Shown here piece by piece: positions 9,504 to 18,159 of a stretch of DNA of 64,000 nucleotides (its first letter is position 1; each line of letters begins with the position of its first letter). The notes under the pieces are model-generated. The model saw nothing but the letters and a program-made list of their open reading frames with translations, searched no databases and was not told the DNA's origin. Source of the DNA: Cyanobium usitatum str. Tous (GTDB lineage Bacteria > Cyanobacteriota > Cyanobacteriia > PCC-6307 > Cyanobiaceae). Position numbers and translations under genes: made by a program. The stretch lies in assembly GCF_003011885.1 (NCBI RefSeq), contig NZ_PXXO01000010.1, forward strand, positions 41,590-105,589. The letters run 5' to 3'.

Positions 9504-10133
9504 TCAGGGAGCCAGCCGCTGGATCCCTGGATCAAAAATCACCTGGCGGCAGTTCTGCTGGCTACCCCACCACCAACCCGCCGCCACGGCGATCACCAGC
9601 AGCGAGGCCAGCGGCACCAGGGCCTGGCGGGTGACGTCAAGGGCCAGCCATTCGCCCCAGGCCCGCAGGGTGCGCTCCCGGTCAAAGCGTCGCCGGGCCT
9701 TCTCTTCCTCCTGCTGGCGCCGGCGCAGGGAGCGGGTCACCCAGCGCTCAAATGATTTCTTCTTGGTGACCGCCATCTTGCGCTCAACCTCGAGCAGATG
9801 GCCAGCCGAGAGCTCAGGGTTGAAGGTGCTGATCAGCTCCAGGCTCTTGAGGAACATCTCCACGGCGCCATCTTTGGCGGCCCGCTCGCCCTCTTCAAGC
9901 AGCTCCCAGTCCACCTCGGGATAAAAGCGGAGCCGGTTGCTGGCGATCTGGTCTTCCATCAACTGGCCTGGCTCCCGCAGCCAGCGGTCCGTATTGGCAT
10001 CAAAACGGCGCCAATACAGAAAGGGATTGAGATATATGGTTTTGCCGGCTAGGACGATGCTGTCCTGCTGCAGCCGTCGCTGCATGTCGGGATCGGGGGG
10101 TGTCGAGCTGGGGGGCGCGGAGGCGGCAGTCAC
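9504..10133 (-). CDS. Single-pass membrane protein of unknown function
   Basis: The 209-residue protein begins with a Pro/Ser-rich stretch, then a conserved-looking region (KTIYLNPFLYWRRFDANTDRWLREPGQL). A charged helical region RSLRRRQQEEEKARRRFDRE precedes a C-terminal membrane helix (about residues 177-195). The family is not recognised. It lies in the minus-strand run guaA, this gene, 9068-9451, PBP2, with spacers of 50-60 bases. Confidence 0.7.
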   Translation of the reverse strand: MTAASAPPSSTPPDPDMQRRLQQDSIVLAGKTIYLNPFLYWRRFDANTDRWLREPGQLMEDQIASNRLRFYPEVDWELLEEGERAAKDGAVEMFLKSLELISTFNPELSAGHLLEVERKMAVTKKKSFERWVTRSLRRRQQEEEKARRRFDRERTLRAWGEWLALDVTRQALVPLASLLVIAVAAGWWWGSQQNCRQVIFDPGIQRLAP

Positions 10134-10194
10134 GACGTATGGGCTGGGAGCCGATGGTATCGAAGGTCGGCGTCCCGGGCTACTCCCGCAACAC

Positions 10195-11835
10195 CTACTC
10201 CCACTCGATGGTGCCAGGCGGTTTGCTGGTGATGTCGAGCACCACCCGGTTCACGCCCTTGACCTCATTGACGATGCGGTTGGAGATTTTCTCGAGTAGG
10301 TCGTAGGGAAGGCGAGACCAATCGGCCGTCATGCCGTCTTCCGAGGAGACGCAGCGCAGCACGATCGGGAAGGCATAGGTGCGTTTATCGCCCATCACCC
10401 CCACGCTGCGCACCGGCAGCAGCACGGCAAAAGCCTGCCAGATCTCGTTGTATAGGCCTGCCTCCTTCACCTCCTCGCGCACAACCAGGTCGGCGTCACG
10501 AAGGATGTTGAGCTTCTCGCTGGTGACCTCACCGAGGATGCGAATCGCCAGACCAGGACCGGGGAAGGGGTGCCGGCCAACGATTTCCTGGGGCAGACCC
10601 AGGCTGCGGCCCACCTTGCGCACCTCGTCTTTAAACAAACGACGCAGGGGTTCCACCAGCTTGAACTGCAGATCCTTGGGCAGGCCACCAACGTTGTGGT
10701 GACTTTTGATCTTCACTGCCACCCGCTCACCGGTTTTGGGATCAATACCTGTGCCGGCGCTCTCGATCACATCGGGATAGAGGGTGCCCTGGGCCAGGTA
10801 GTCGAAGGGGCCGAGGCGCTTGCTTTCCTCTTCAAACACCCGGATAAATTCCGTGCCGATCAGCTTGCGCTTCTCCTCCGGGTCGGTGATGCCATCGAGC
10901 TTGCTGATGAAGCGCTCGCGGGCATTGATGTATTCCACGTTGATGTGGAAGCGCTTGTCGAAAAACTCCACCAGAAACTCAGGCTCGCCTTTGCGCATGA
11001 AGCCTTGATCGATGAACATGCAGGTGAGCTGGTCGCCAATCGCCTTGTGCAGCAAAAAGGCGAGGGTGGAGGAATCAACGCCTCCCGAGAGAGCCAGCAA
11101 AACCCGCTTATCGCCGACTTGGGCGCGCACATCAGCCACCGCTTCGTCAATGAAAGCTGCTGTGGTCCAATCGGCCTCACAACCACAAATGTGGTACACA
11201 AAATTGCGCAGCATTGCCATGCCGCCGGTGGAGTGGACCACCTCAGGATGAAACTGCACGCCGTATAAGCGCCGCTGGTGATCAGCGACGGCGGCCTCTG
11301 GGGTGTTGTCAGTGTGAGCCAGCCGCAAGAAGCCCTCGGGTAGCCGTTCCACCGAGTCGCCGTGGCTCATCCACATCGTCGAGCCGTCTTCGACGTTGGT
11401 GAGCAAATCGATCGGGTCGTCAACGTGCAGCGGAGCCTTGCCGTATTCCGCCCGACCGGCGGCCACCACCGAGCCCCCCAGCTGCTGCACCATCAGCTGC
11501 ATGCCGTAGCAAACGCCCAGCACCGGAATTCCCAGCTCCCAGATAGCCGGGTCACACACGGGAGCCCCCGGCTCATACACCGAACTGGGCCCGCCGCTGA
11601 GAATGATGCCCCGGGGGGCAATCGCCCGCAGCTCCTCGGCCGTGGTGGTGTAGCCCATTACCAGGGAGAAGACTTCGGTTTCCCTAACCCGCCTGGCGAT
11701 CAGCTCCGAATACTGGGAGCCGAAATCAAGAATCACAATCGCCGGATAGCGCGTCGATTGGGAAGTGGCGTCAAGCTGGGGCACTGGGACGGTAGGGGAA
11801 GCGGCGGTAGGGGAAGCGGTGGAAGACATCGACAA
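10195..11835 (-). CDS. guaA: GMP synthase (glutamine-hydrolysing)
   Basis: The 546-residue enzyme converts XMP, glutamine and ATP to GMP. It has the N-terminal class I glutamine amidotransferase domain, with nucleophile Cys109 in GVCYGMQL, the ATP-pyrophosphatase loop LSGGVDSS, and the C-terminal dimerisation domain ending KPPGTIEWE. The first 30 or so residues, before [12 protein letters not shown], form a Ser/Thr/Pro-rich extension not usual for GuaA, encoded partly by a 15-base direct repeat (11791-11820). A start closer to the domain is possible, but no in-frame ATG lies between the extension and the domain. Confidence 0.97.
   Translation of the reverse strand: MSMSSTASPTAASPTVPVPQLDATSQSTRYPAIVILDFGSQYSELIARRVRETEVFSLVMGYTTTAEELRAIAPRGIILSGGPSSVYEPGAPVCDPAIWELGIPVLGVCYGMQLMVQQLGGSVVAAGRAEYGKAPLHVDDPIDLLTNVEDGSTMWMSHGDSVERLPEGFLRLAHTDNTPEAAVADHQRRLYGVQFHPEVVHSTGGMAMLRNFVYHICGCEADWTTAAFIDEAVADVRAQVGDKRVLLALSGGVDSSTLAFLLHKAIGDQLTCMFIDQGFMRKGEPEFLVEFFDKRFHINVEYINARERFISKLDGITDPEEKRKLIGTEFIRVFEEESKRLGPFDYLAQGTLYPDVIESAGTGIDPKTGERVAVKIKSHHNVGGLPKDLQFKLVEPLRRLFKDEVRKVGRSLGLPQEIVGRHPFPGPGLAIRILGEVTSEKLNILRDADLVVREEVKEAGLYNEIWQAFAVLLPVRSVGVMGDKRTYAFPIVLRCVSSEDGMTADWSRLPYDLLEKISNRIVNEVKGVNRVVLDITSKPPGTIEWE
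11791..11820. repeat. Two-copy 15-base direct repeat in the guaA 5' end
   Basis: GGTAGGGGAAGCGGC is followed immediately by GGTAGGGGAAGCGGT, a single mismatch. Being 15 bases long the repeat keeps the frame and encodes the duplicated pentapeptide pattern ASPT in the GuaA N-terminal extension. Confidence 0.9.
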
Positions 11836-11863
11836 CGCTGGGCCCTAGAGCATTCGAACCAGC

Positions 11864-13054
11864 CTAGGCGTCGCTCCGGGCAGGGCTGCGTAAAGCCGTG
11901 AGCAATTCCAAGCCAACCGGTCCCTGGCCGCAGATCTGGCGAGAGCGATCAAACAGCACGGCCCCCACCGCCATCGACTCCTGGCCATAGCGGGCCAGAT
12001 AGCGCAGGCTGCGCTGCTCCACCGCCGCCGCAATGGCCTGACGCAGGCGCTCGGCTCGCGGCCCGTCCCGCTGGGCCAGTTCTCCCAGGGCCGCCTCCAC
12101 GGTGGGGGCATCGTGAAGAGCTTGCAAGGATTCACCCCCCAGCCCGGCCAAGGCCGCCAGGGCCGTGAGCACCTCGGCGCGGCCATCGGCTAGGTGGTGG
12201 TGGGTGTGGAAGATGCCGCCCGCCAGCTTGATCAATTTGCCCTGATAACCCAGCAGCAGCAGGCGGCGCACCCCGGCCTCGGCCGCCGCCACGAGCAGCG
12301 GTCCGAGCCAGTTGCCCGCCTTGAGCAACAGATCAGGTGGCAAACCCAGCCTGGGCGCCAGATCGAGCCCGTTCTCACCGATCACCAGCACCAGATCACC
12401 GCAGAAAGCAGGCGCTGCGGCGCGTTCGCGCAGAGCCGCAAGGGCCTGGACCAGCTGGTCGGGGCCCGCGCTGCGCTGCACCTCAGCCTGGGTGCCGATC
12501 AAGGCCAGGCCATCCACCACCCCAAAAGCCGCATTGCTGGTGCGCTCAGCCAGACGCCTGCCCTCTGGAATCACCACCTGCAACTCCAAACGCCTTCCCG
12601 GCGGCACCAGGGGCCGCAGGTTGCACTCGAGCAGCTTTTCGGCATAGGCAGACACGCACGCCTCACCACTGGCCTGCAGCACCCCCACCCCCTCGCCGGC
12701 CCGCAACTCAAGCCACTTGCCTGGCCCCTCCAGCCAGCGCAATTGCACCCATAGCTGCAAGCCACGGGTGAGGTCGAGCACCTCCGGCCCCGGATCACAG
12801 CTGGCCATGGCCAGCACCCAGCCATCGGCCAAGGGCGCGGCCGCTAGCACCGGCACCCGGGCGGGCAGCTCGCCGGCTGCCGCAGCGTCGGGATGGAGCC
12901 AAAGGGGCTGGTGACGCTGCCAGGGCTGGCCAAGCAGGATCACCAGGGCCGCCCGGGCTGCGGCCGTAAGCCACACCGGCACGGTGTATCCGGCAGTGGC
13001 ATCCGCCGAGGCAGCGTCGATTTGGTTCAGCTCAAGCAACGGGGGAAAGAGCAC
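11864..13054 (-). CDS. cbiD: Cobalt-precorrin-5B C1-methyltransferase CbiD
   Basis: The 396-residue protein has the CbiD landmarks: an early GYTVPVWLTAAARAAL segment, the central RRLAERTSNAAFGVV region, and the signature GKLIKLAGGIFHTHHH near residue 275. CbiD methylates C1 in the anaerobic (early cobalt insertion) cobamide pathway, used by cyanobacteria to make pseudocobalamin. It shares the minus strand with guaA, 28 bases upstream of it, a neighbourhood common in picocyanobacteria. It is divergent from the aminotransferase at 13111. Confidence 0.9.
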   Translation of the reverse strand: MLFPPLLELNQIDAASADATAGYTVPVWLTAAARAALVILLGQPWQRHQPLWLHPDAAAAGELPARVPVLAAAPLADGWVLAMASCDPGPEVLDLTRGLQLWVQLRWLEGPGKWLELRAGEGVGVLQASGEACVSAYAEKLLECNLRPLVPPGRRLELQVVIPEGRRLAERTSNAAFGVVDGLALIGTQAEVQRSAGPDQLVQALAALRERAAAPAFCGDLVLVIGENGLDLAPRLGLPPDLLLKAGNWLGPLLVAAAEAGVRRLLLLGYQGKLIKLAGGIFHTHHHLADGRAEVLTALAALAGLGGESLQALHDAPTVEAALGELAQRDGPRAERLRQAIAAAVEQRSLRYLARYGQESMAVGAVLFDRSRQICGQGPVGLELLTALRSPARSDA

Positions 13055-13110
13055 TGTTTTTTATGGTGGTTGATTGTGCGGTCCGCCGCCGCCCGCCGTA
13101 TCCCCTAACC

Positions 13111-14265
13111 ATGCAGGACAAACTCAGCCTGATGATCCCCGGCCCCACCCCGGTGCCGGAACGCGTCCTGCTTGCCATGGGTCGCCATCCGATCGGCCAC
13201 CGCAGCGCTGACTTTCAGAAAATCGTTAAGCGCACCACCCAACAGCTGCAGTGGCTGCATCAGACAAAGGGCGACGTGCTGGTGATCACGGGCAGCGGCA
13301 CCGCTGCCATGGAGGCGGGAATTATCAACGTGCTGAGCAAGGGCAACACGGTGCTCTGCGGCGACAACGGCAAGTTTGGCGAGCGCTGGGTGAAGCTGGC
13401 TAGGGCTTATGGCCTGAATGTGCAGGTGATCCAGGCCGAATGGGGCCAGCCCCTGGACCCCGAGGCCTTCCGCGCCGCCCTGGAAGCCGACACTGCCAAA
13501 GCGATCAAGGCCGTGATCATCACCCACTCGGAAACCTCCACTGGGGTGATCAACGATCTGCAGACCATCGCCTCGCACGTCAAGGACCACGGCACCGCCC
13601 TCTGCATCGCCGACTGCGTCACCAGCCTGGGTGCCTGCAATGTGCCCATGGAGGACTGGGGCATCGACGTGATCGGCTCCGGCTCCCAGAAGGGCTACAT
13701 GATGCCGCCGGGATTGGCTTTCGTGGCCATGAGCGACCGGGCCTGGGAAGCCTGCAAGCACTCCGATCTGCCGAAGTTTTATCTGGATCTGGCCAAATAC
13801 CGCAAATCGGCCCATGCCGACAGCAACCCCTTCACCCCGGCCATCAACCTCTACTTCGCCCTCGAAGCAGCCCTGGAAATGATGCAGGCAGAGGGTCTTG
13901 AAAAGATCTTCGCCCGCCATGCCCGTCACCGGGCCGCGGCCCAAGCAGGTATGAAGGCGATTGGTCTGCCCCTCTATGCCGCGGAGGGCTGTGGCAGCCC
14001 GGCCATCACCGCCGTGGCGCCAGAAGGCATCGACGCCGAAGCGATGCGCAAAGCCGTGAAAGAAAAGTTCGACATCCTGCTGGCTGGCGGCCAGGATCAC
14101 CTCAAGGGCAAGGTGTTCCGCATCGGCCACCTGGGCTTTGTTTGTGATCGCGATGTGCTCACAGCCGTAGCTGCAATCGAAGCAACCCTGCAGGATCTGG
14201 GCTTACACAAAGGCAGCGCCGGTGCTGGCGTAGCCGCCTGTGCAGCAGCCCTGGCCCAGGGCTGA
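13111..14265 (+). CDS. Class V aminotransferase (serine/alanine-glyoxylate type)
   Basis: The 384-residue protein starts MQDKLSLMIPGPTPVPERVL and has the class V PLP fold; the lysine that binds PLP is Lys194 in SGSQKGYMMPPG. The family includes alanine- and serine-glyoxylate aminotransferases and the small subunit of some hydrogenases' soluble forms. In cyanobacteria it is expected to turn photorespiratory glyoxylate into glycine. The exact amino donor cannot be told. The ATG at 13111 is chosen over an in-frame upstream reading from 13063 because the extra residues are not part of the family. Confidence 0.9.
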   Translation: MQDKLSLMIPGPTPVPERVLLAMGRHPIGHRSADFQKIVKRTTQQLQWLHQTKGDVLVITGSGTAAMEAGIINVLSKGNTVLCGDNGKFGERWVKLARAYGLNVQVIQAEWGQPLDPEAFRAALEADTAKAIKAVIITHSETSTGVINDLQTIASHVKDHGTALCIADCVTSLGACNVPMEDWGIDVIGSGSQKGYMMPPGLAFVAMSDRAWEACKHSDLPKFYLDLAKYRKSAHADSNPFTPAINLYFALEAALEMMQAEGLEKIFARHARHRAAAQAGMKAIGLPLYAAEGCGSPAITAVAPEGIDAEAMRKAVKEKFDILLAGGQDHLKGKVFRIGHLGFVCDRDVLTAVAAIEATLQDLGLHKGSAGAGVAACAAALAQG

Positions 14266-14335
14266 GCAAGCGTCCGGGGAGAGCAGGCTTTGCGCCGTTC
14301 TCCCCAAGACTCTGCTAATTTAATTTATACACCTT

Positions 14336-14407
14336 GCGGGTGTAATTCAGTGGTAGAATGTCAGCTTCCCAAGCTGAACGTCGCCGGTTCGAGTCCGGTC
14401 ACCCGCT
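14336..14407 (+). tRNA. tRNA-Gly (anticodon CCC)
   Basis: The 72-base sequence folds fully: acceptor GCGGGTG with CACCCGC, D arm ATTC/GAAT, anticodon stem TCAGC/GCTGA, loop TTCCCAA, T arm GCCGG/CCGGT around TTCGAGT, and discriminator T. The anticodon in the loop is CCC, reading GGG. The CCA end is not encoded. A patch of small unknown genes begins just downstream. Confidence 0.95.
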
Positions 14408-14491
14408 TTATTCTCAGGTCATCAGATTGGGCAAGAGACGAATTTGCCTAGCAGGCGAATTAGCGAATTAGGCCAGCGGAATTAGCCTGAT

Positions 14492-14725
14492 TCAGCCCCG
14501 GGGCTTGATCAGCTGCAAAACCTGAGGGCCGGTGGCCGCCATCCGGCGCTCGCCATCCAAAGCCGCAATGATGAAGCGTGCGGCTTGGGGCAAATCTCCT
14601 TGCTCAGCGGCAAGGCGCGCCCGAGCCTCATCGGCCCGTATCGAAACAATGAATTGTTCGCGCGCGTCAGCCGAGGGTGCGGCCAACGAAGAAGTACGCG
14701 CAGGACTAGTAAAAATGGCAGTCAT
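14492..14725 (-). CDS. Small conserved hypothetical protein
   Basis: The 77-residue product (from ATG 14725; an ATG at 14755 gives 87) has a disordered start and then a helical region ARARLAAEQGDLPQAARFI ... DGERRMAATGPQVLQLIKPRG, which looks like a folded helical bundle. The family is not recognised. It stands alone between tRNA-Gly and the gene at 14888, with no operon partner in clear reach. Confidence 0.6.
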   Translation of the reverse strand: MTAIFTSPARTSSLAAPSADAREQFIVSIRADEARARLAAEQGDLPQAARFIIAALDGERRMAATGPQVLQLIKPRG

Positions 14726-14887
14726 CTCAACGGTATCTGAACGGGAATGGCCCATGCAAAATCGGCTTTAGCCATCCTGGAAAGGGTTGATATATCCCTT
14801 GCAAGATCAAAGCATCCATTTTGATCATACGCCAGGCTGAACATAGCCAGTGAAAACATCACCTAGCTCCCCCAGGCCCCCCGCGCT

Positions 14888-15145
14888 TCATGTTCCTGGC
14901 TCTTCCCGATTGCCACCCAACGCGGCAATTTGATCACGCAAAGACTGGGATCTCTGTTCGTCACCCCGGGTGAGGGCCACTGCCAGTGCAAACTCCAGCT
15001 TCTCCAACTGATGCTCCCCCTCTCCTGAGGTAGGTGGGTAGCCGCTGCGGCCGGAAGGAGCCTGGTTGGTAACTGACGGGGCTAAGCCCGAGGCTTGCGA
15101 GCAGCGATTGGTGGAACCGTTTTGGGAGGGAGTGGGGTATGCCAT
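14888..15145 (-). CDS. Small hypothetical protein
   Basis: The 85-residue product has a low-complexity Ser/Gly/Pro-rich first half and a helical C-terminal half (HQLEKLEFALAVALTRGDEQRSQSLRDQIAALGGN) that resembles a short coiled coil and reads as conserved. No enzyme motif. It lies 44 bases downstream of the gene at 15190 on the same strand. Function unknown. Confidence 0.55.
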   Translation of the reverse strand: MAYPTPSQNGSTNRCSQASGLAPSVTNQAPSGRSGYPPTSGEGEHQLEKLEFALAVALTRGDEQRSQSLRDQIAALGGNREEPGT

Positions 15146-15189
15146 AACTACTTTCTTCCCATTCTGACACCGCTGACCAGCCCCCGGGA

Positions 15190-15495
15190 TCAGGCCGCTG
15201 CCGCCATTTCATCGTTTTGGTCGGTGAGCTCGTTTTGGTCGGTGAACCCATCTTGATGGGTGAGCTCGTTGTTGTCGGTGAGCTCGAGCAAGGCGCGACA
15301 GTCGACCAGCAGTCGTTCAACGTTGTCGAGACTGGTGATCTCCTGGGGATCATGCTCTCCCTGGCGATCAAGTTGCAGCTCCGTGGCTTCCAAACGCTGC
15401 TCCAGTCTCACCAGCCGCTGGGAGAGGGCGTGCACGGTTTGGGCCAAATCTTCAGCATTACGGCTGATGCGGAAGGAAACCGACTCGTAAGCCAT
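15190..15495 (-). CDS. Coiled-coil protein with a repetitive C-terminus
   Basis: From ATG 15495 the product has 101 residues. The first half (RISRNAEDLAQTVHALSQRLVRLEQRLEATELQLD) is a clear heptad coiled coil. The C-terminal third is built from a 6-residue repeat of the type ELTDQN, encoded by a four-copy 18-base tandem repeat. A TTG at 15546 would add 17 hydrophobic residues but is a weaker start. Function unknown. Confidence 0.55.
   Translation of the reverse strand: MAYESVSFRISRNAEDLAQTVHALSQRLVRLEQRLEATELQLDRQGEHDPQEITSLDNVERLLVDCRALLELTDNNELTHQDGFTDQNELTDQNDEMAAAA
15212..15283. repeat. Four-copy 18-base tandem repeat
   Basis: Units on the plus strand are TCGTTTTGGTCGGTGAGC, TCGTTTTGGTCGGTGAAC, CCATCTTGATGGGTGAGC and TCGTTGTTGTCGGTGAGC. 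The period is a multiple of three, so copies add six residues each to the C-terminal tail of the gene at 15190-15495 without breaking its frame. Confidence 0.9.
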
Positions 15496-15633
15496 GGCAA
15501 TCAGGGCATGGGAGCCGATCACAACACACAAACCAGCACCAGCCAAGGCCAGAGCTCTTCCCTGCCCCAGACTCGACTTAGGCCAAAGTGATCGATACGT
15601 TGGGCCCCGGTCTCCCCGTTGACGCCCCAGGCC

Positions 15634-16071
15634 ATGGCACTAAAAATGACTTTGAGGCAGATTCCCGGGCTACGCCGAGCCCTGCTGGTCCTGGTTGGCA
15701 GCGCTGCTGGATTCGGCCTCGCCCTACCCGGCCAGGCCCAGACAGCTGAGGCCAATACCGCCGCCGCCAACGCCGGCTCAGGGGGCAAGGGGGCTCAGAT
15801 CTATTGCTATATGCGCAGCAGCGGCAACAGCCACCAGGTGAGCTGGGATGCCGCCTATGCGGTGATCAAACGCCAAAACGACAAACTGTTCAAGACCTCC
15901 CCGGAACACGCCGCGGTGATGATCACAGAAGCTGTGGTGCAGAACCCCAGCGTGTTTCCCGACTGCGGCCGCTACCTAGGTGACCTGTTCGCAAAACCCG
16001 AAGCCAAGCCAGAAGCCAGCACCAGCCCAGCGCCTAGTGGCACCTCCCGCAGTGAGCGGCTGGGTCAATAA
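15634..16071 (+). CDS. Secreted hypothetical protein
   Basis: The 145-residue product starts at ATG 15634 and has a signal peptide (RRALLVLVGSAAGFGLALPGQAQ, cleavage likely after QAQ near residue 36). The mature part has the compact pattern KGAQIYCYMRSSGNSHQVSWDAAYAVIKRQ ... FKTSPEHAAVMITEAVVQNP ... FPDCGRYLGDLF, with two cysteines that may form a disulfide. It resembles a small conserved cyanobacterial exported family (possibly DUF6554, not checked). Role unknown. The lipoprotein gene at 16052 overlaps its end. Confidence 0.7.
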   Translation: MALKMTLRQIPGLRRALLVLVGSAAGFGLALPGQAQTAEANTAAANAGSGGKGAQIYCYMRSSGNSHQVSWDAAYAVIKRQNDKLFKTSPEHAAVMITEAVVQNPSVFPDCGRYLGDLFAKPEAKPEASTSPAPSGTSRSERLGQ

Positions 16072-16510
16072 GGCTCGCCAATATTTATGCCGAGCCGGAT
16101 GCCGAAACGGATGCCGAGCGGGGGGCAGCTTGGCCGCCCTGGCAGGGCTGCTGCTGCTTGCCGGTGGCTGCGCTGAAGAGCCCTTACCCCAGCGCCAGGT
16201 ACGCAGCGACGACTGCCTGCAAACCGTGCAGCTCGACCAGCTAACGGAACAGATCGGCCGCTGCGACGCCGTAGTGGCGGCATTTCCAACCAACCCAGGC
16301 CCTCTCAACGATCGCTACCTGCTGCACAGCCTGGCGGGCAACGAGGCAGCAGCCTGCGCTGATATCAACCGGGCTGCAGCCCTTGCCCGCTCTAAACCAC
16401 CAGCCAGCCTGGATCCCCAACTGCGCACCGATCTGAACCTGCGTCAACAGCTCTGCAGGGAAGGCGGTGGCAAAGGCATGGGCGCAAACCAAGACCGCCC
16501 CCAACCCTGA
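16052..16510 (+). CDS. Probable lipoprotein of unknown function, start uncertain
   Basis: The frame encodes a hydrophobic run LAALAGLLLLAGGC with a lipobox Cys, then about 110 residues rich in alpha helix (LDQLTEQIGRCDAVVAAFP ... NEAAACADINRAAALA) with several cysteines. In this frame the only starts are GTG codons at 16037 or 16052, which overlap the previous gene and give a long, odd N-region with CRAG/CRNG repeats. A run of ATGs in the next frame (16087, 16099, 16111) would give a much better signal peptide if one G were removed from the G6 run at 16120-16125. The family is not recognised. Confidence 0.6.
   Translation: MSGWVNKARQYLCRAGCRNGCRAGGSLAALAGLLLLAGGCAEEPLPQRQVRSDDCLQTVQLDQLTEQIGRCDAVVAAFPTNPGPLNDRYLLHSLAGNEAAACADINRAAALARSKPPASLDPQLRTDLNLRQQLCREGGGKGMGANQDRPQP
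16087..16122. repeat. Three-copy 12-base repeat with tandem ATGs
   Basis: ATGCCGAGCCGG, ATGCCGAAACGG and ATGCCGAGCGGG lie head to tail and run straight into a G6 tract (16120-16125) at the start of the lipoprotein signal peptide. Confidence 0.85.
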
Positions 16511-16516
16511 GCAGCC

Positions 16517-18130
16517 TCACCAGCGACCCATCAGGTCTCTCATCATGGCCGGCAAATTGCGGCGCTCCAGCAGCTGGGAGCGCCGCTGCAACAACACGGC
16601 GATGCGCTCAGCCTTACTGGCCAGTAAGCCGTCCACCAACTGGTCGGCAACGCCCAGCTGCAGCCAATGGCTGGTCAGGCAGGCCCCCATACCGATGCGG
16701 TGACAGCGATCTTCTGCCTGTTCCGCATCCCCTGGGGTCCAGGGGCGCTCGACTAGCACCACATGCCGCGCCCGGTGCAGGGTGAAGCCCAAGCCCCCGG
16801 TGCCATAGGTAGCGATCAGCAGGGAATGCTCGCCGCGCTGAAACGCATCAACCTGAGCCTGGCGCTGGGCCGGCGGCAGGGCGCCGGTGAGAACACAACT
16901 GTCTTCAAAACTGCGGTGCAACATCTCAGCCGTAGCCACGAAGGCCGTAAACACAACCACCGCCTCTCCCTTGGCCAGCAACGGAGCCACCAAGGCCCGG
17001 GTGGCTGGGAGTTTGTAATCGGAGCCGATCTGGCGCAGGGCCGTGAGCACGGCCAGCACCTCGGCATCGCGGCGCACCTCACCGAGGGCAGCCCGACGGC
17101 GATAGTCGTCGACCTTGAGCTGCAGGCGGTGCTGAAAGCCGCGGGCCGAAGGCTCATCCAGCTCAACTGGCCACAGCTGGCGCAGCTTGGGGGGCAGGTC
17201 GAGGCAATCCTGCTTACGGCGATGCAGCACCAGGGGCCGCACCAGCCGCTGCAGGTCTTCCAGATGGCTGGCCCCATTCGCCTGCCAGAGGCGCCGTCCG
17301 CCCTGCTCGCGCCAATGGCCCTGGCAGAAGAGTTCCTCAAAGGCCCGTTGGTCGCGGGCGAGGGGGTGGCCGATCGCCGCCAGCAGGGGAAATAACTGGG
17401 CTGGGCGGCCATTTTTCATCGGCGTGCCGGTCAGTAGCCAGATGGCTCGCAGCCGGGGGTGGCGGGCCAGGCGCAGCAGCCCCTGGCTGCGGCGGGTATG
17501 GCCGTTTTGGGCGAAGTGGGCCTCATCGGCGATCAGCACGGTGCCGGCGGGCGGCAAGGCGTCGGGCAACCGGGCCCAGCTGTGCAGCTCCAGATGCAGG
17601 CCAAGGCTGGCCGCCTCACCCTGCCAATGGTCGTGCAGACCAACCGGGGCAATCACCAAGATGCGGCAATCGGCTTGGCGCACCATGGCCCGAGCCGCCA
17701 TCAGGGCTGTGAGCGTCTTACCCAACCCCATGGCATCCGCGAGCACGGCACCGCGGCGGGCCAGTAGCCAGCGCACCGCGGCCCGCTGATGGGCAAACAG
17801 GAGGCGGCCATCCAGCAGGGGCTGCTCCAAATCTGCCGACGCCACCAACTGCCGATGGGGCGGCAGGGGGGGCAGGGGCTGCTCCAACCAGGCGAGCCAC
17901 TGGGCCAGCTCGGGCTGAACAGGAAACCGGCCTGCCAGGGCTTGCTGCAAGGCGGCGGCAGCTTCTAGGGGAAATGACCAGCAACGCTGCCGACCAGACC
18001 AACTCCCCCGGGGGCGGATCGCCCGCAACTGGGCTTGGGTGACCGCGTCGTAGGGGCTAACTACCTCAATCAAACCCGTCGCCCCCAGCCGCAGCAGACA
18101 GCGCATCCGCGGAAGTGCAATCGTCGACAC
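16517..18130 (-). CDS. SNF2-family helicase with HARP-like N-terminus
   Basis: The 537-residue protein opens with a region like the HARP fold of SMARCAL1 (PYDAVTQAQLRAI ... SGRQRCWSFPLEAAAAL, residues about 26-62). The SNF2 ATPase follows: Walker A DAMGLGKT (132-139), DEAH (202-205), LLTGTP (232-237), and motif VI QAEDRCHRIG near residue 475. SMARCAL1-type enzymes are annealing helicases that rewind ssDNA bubbles or remodel forks; a DNA-repair role is inferred. Start is GTG 18130 or ATG 18106. An HNH nuclease gene begins 29 bases away in the opposite direction. Confidence 0.85.
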   Translation of the reverse strand: MSTIALPRMRCLLRLGATGLIEVVSPYDAVTQAQLRAIRPRGSWSGRQRCWSFPLEAAAALQQALAGRFPVQPELAQWLAWLEQPLPPLPPHRQLVASADLEQPLLDGRLLFAHQRAAVRWLLARRGAVLADAMGLGKTLTALMAARAMVRQADCRILVIAPVGLHDHWQGEAASLGLHLELHSWARLPDALPPAGTVLIADEAHFAQNGHTRRSQGLLRLARHPRLRAIWLLTGTPMKNGRPAQLFPLLAAIGHPLARDQRAFEELFCQGHWREQGGRRLWQANGASHLEDLQRLVRPLVLHRRKQDCLDLPPKLRQLWPVELDEPSARGFQHRLQLKVDDYRRRAALGEVRRDAEVLAVLTALRQIGSDYKLPATRALVAPLLAKGEAVVVFTAFVATAEMLHRSFEDSCVLTGALPPAQRQAQVDAFQRGEHSLLIATYGTGGLGFTLHRARHVVLVERPWTPGDAEQAEDRCHRIGMGACLTSHWLQLGVADQLVDGLLASKAERIAVLLQRRSQLLERRNLPAMMRDLMGRW

Positions 18131-18159
18131 ATTGACACCCCAGGTGATGGGGGCAAACT

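Noticed and set aside
14408..14491. Attachment site after tRNA-Gly
   Set aside because: Short GAATTA repeats are present, but no copy of the tRNA 3' end and no integrase were found.
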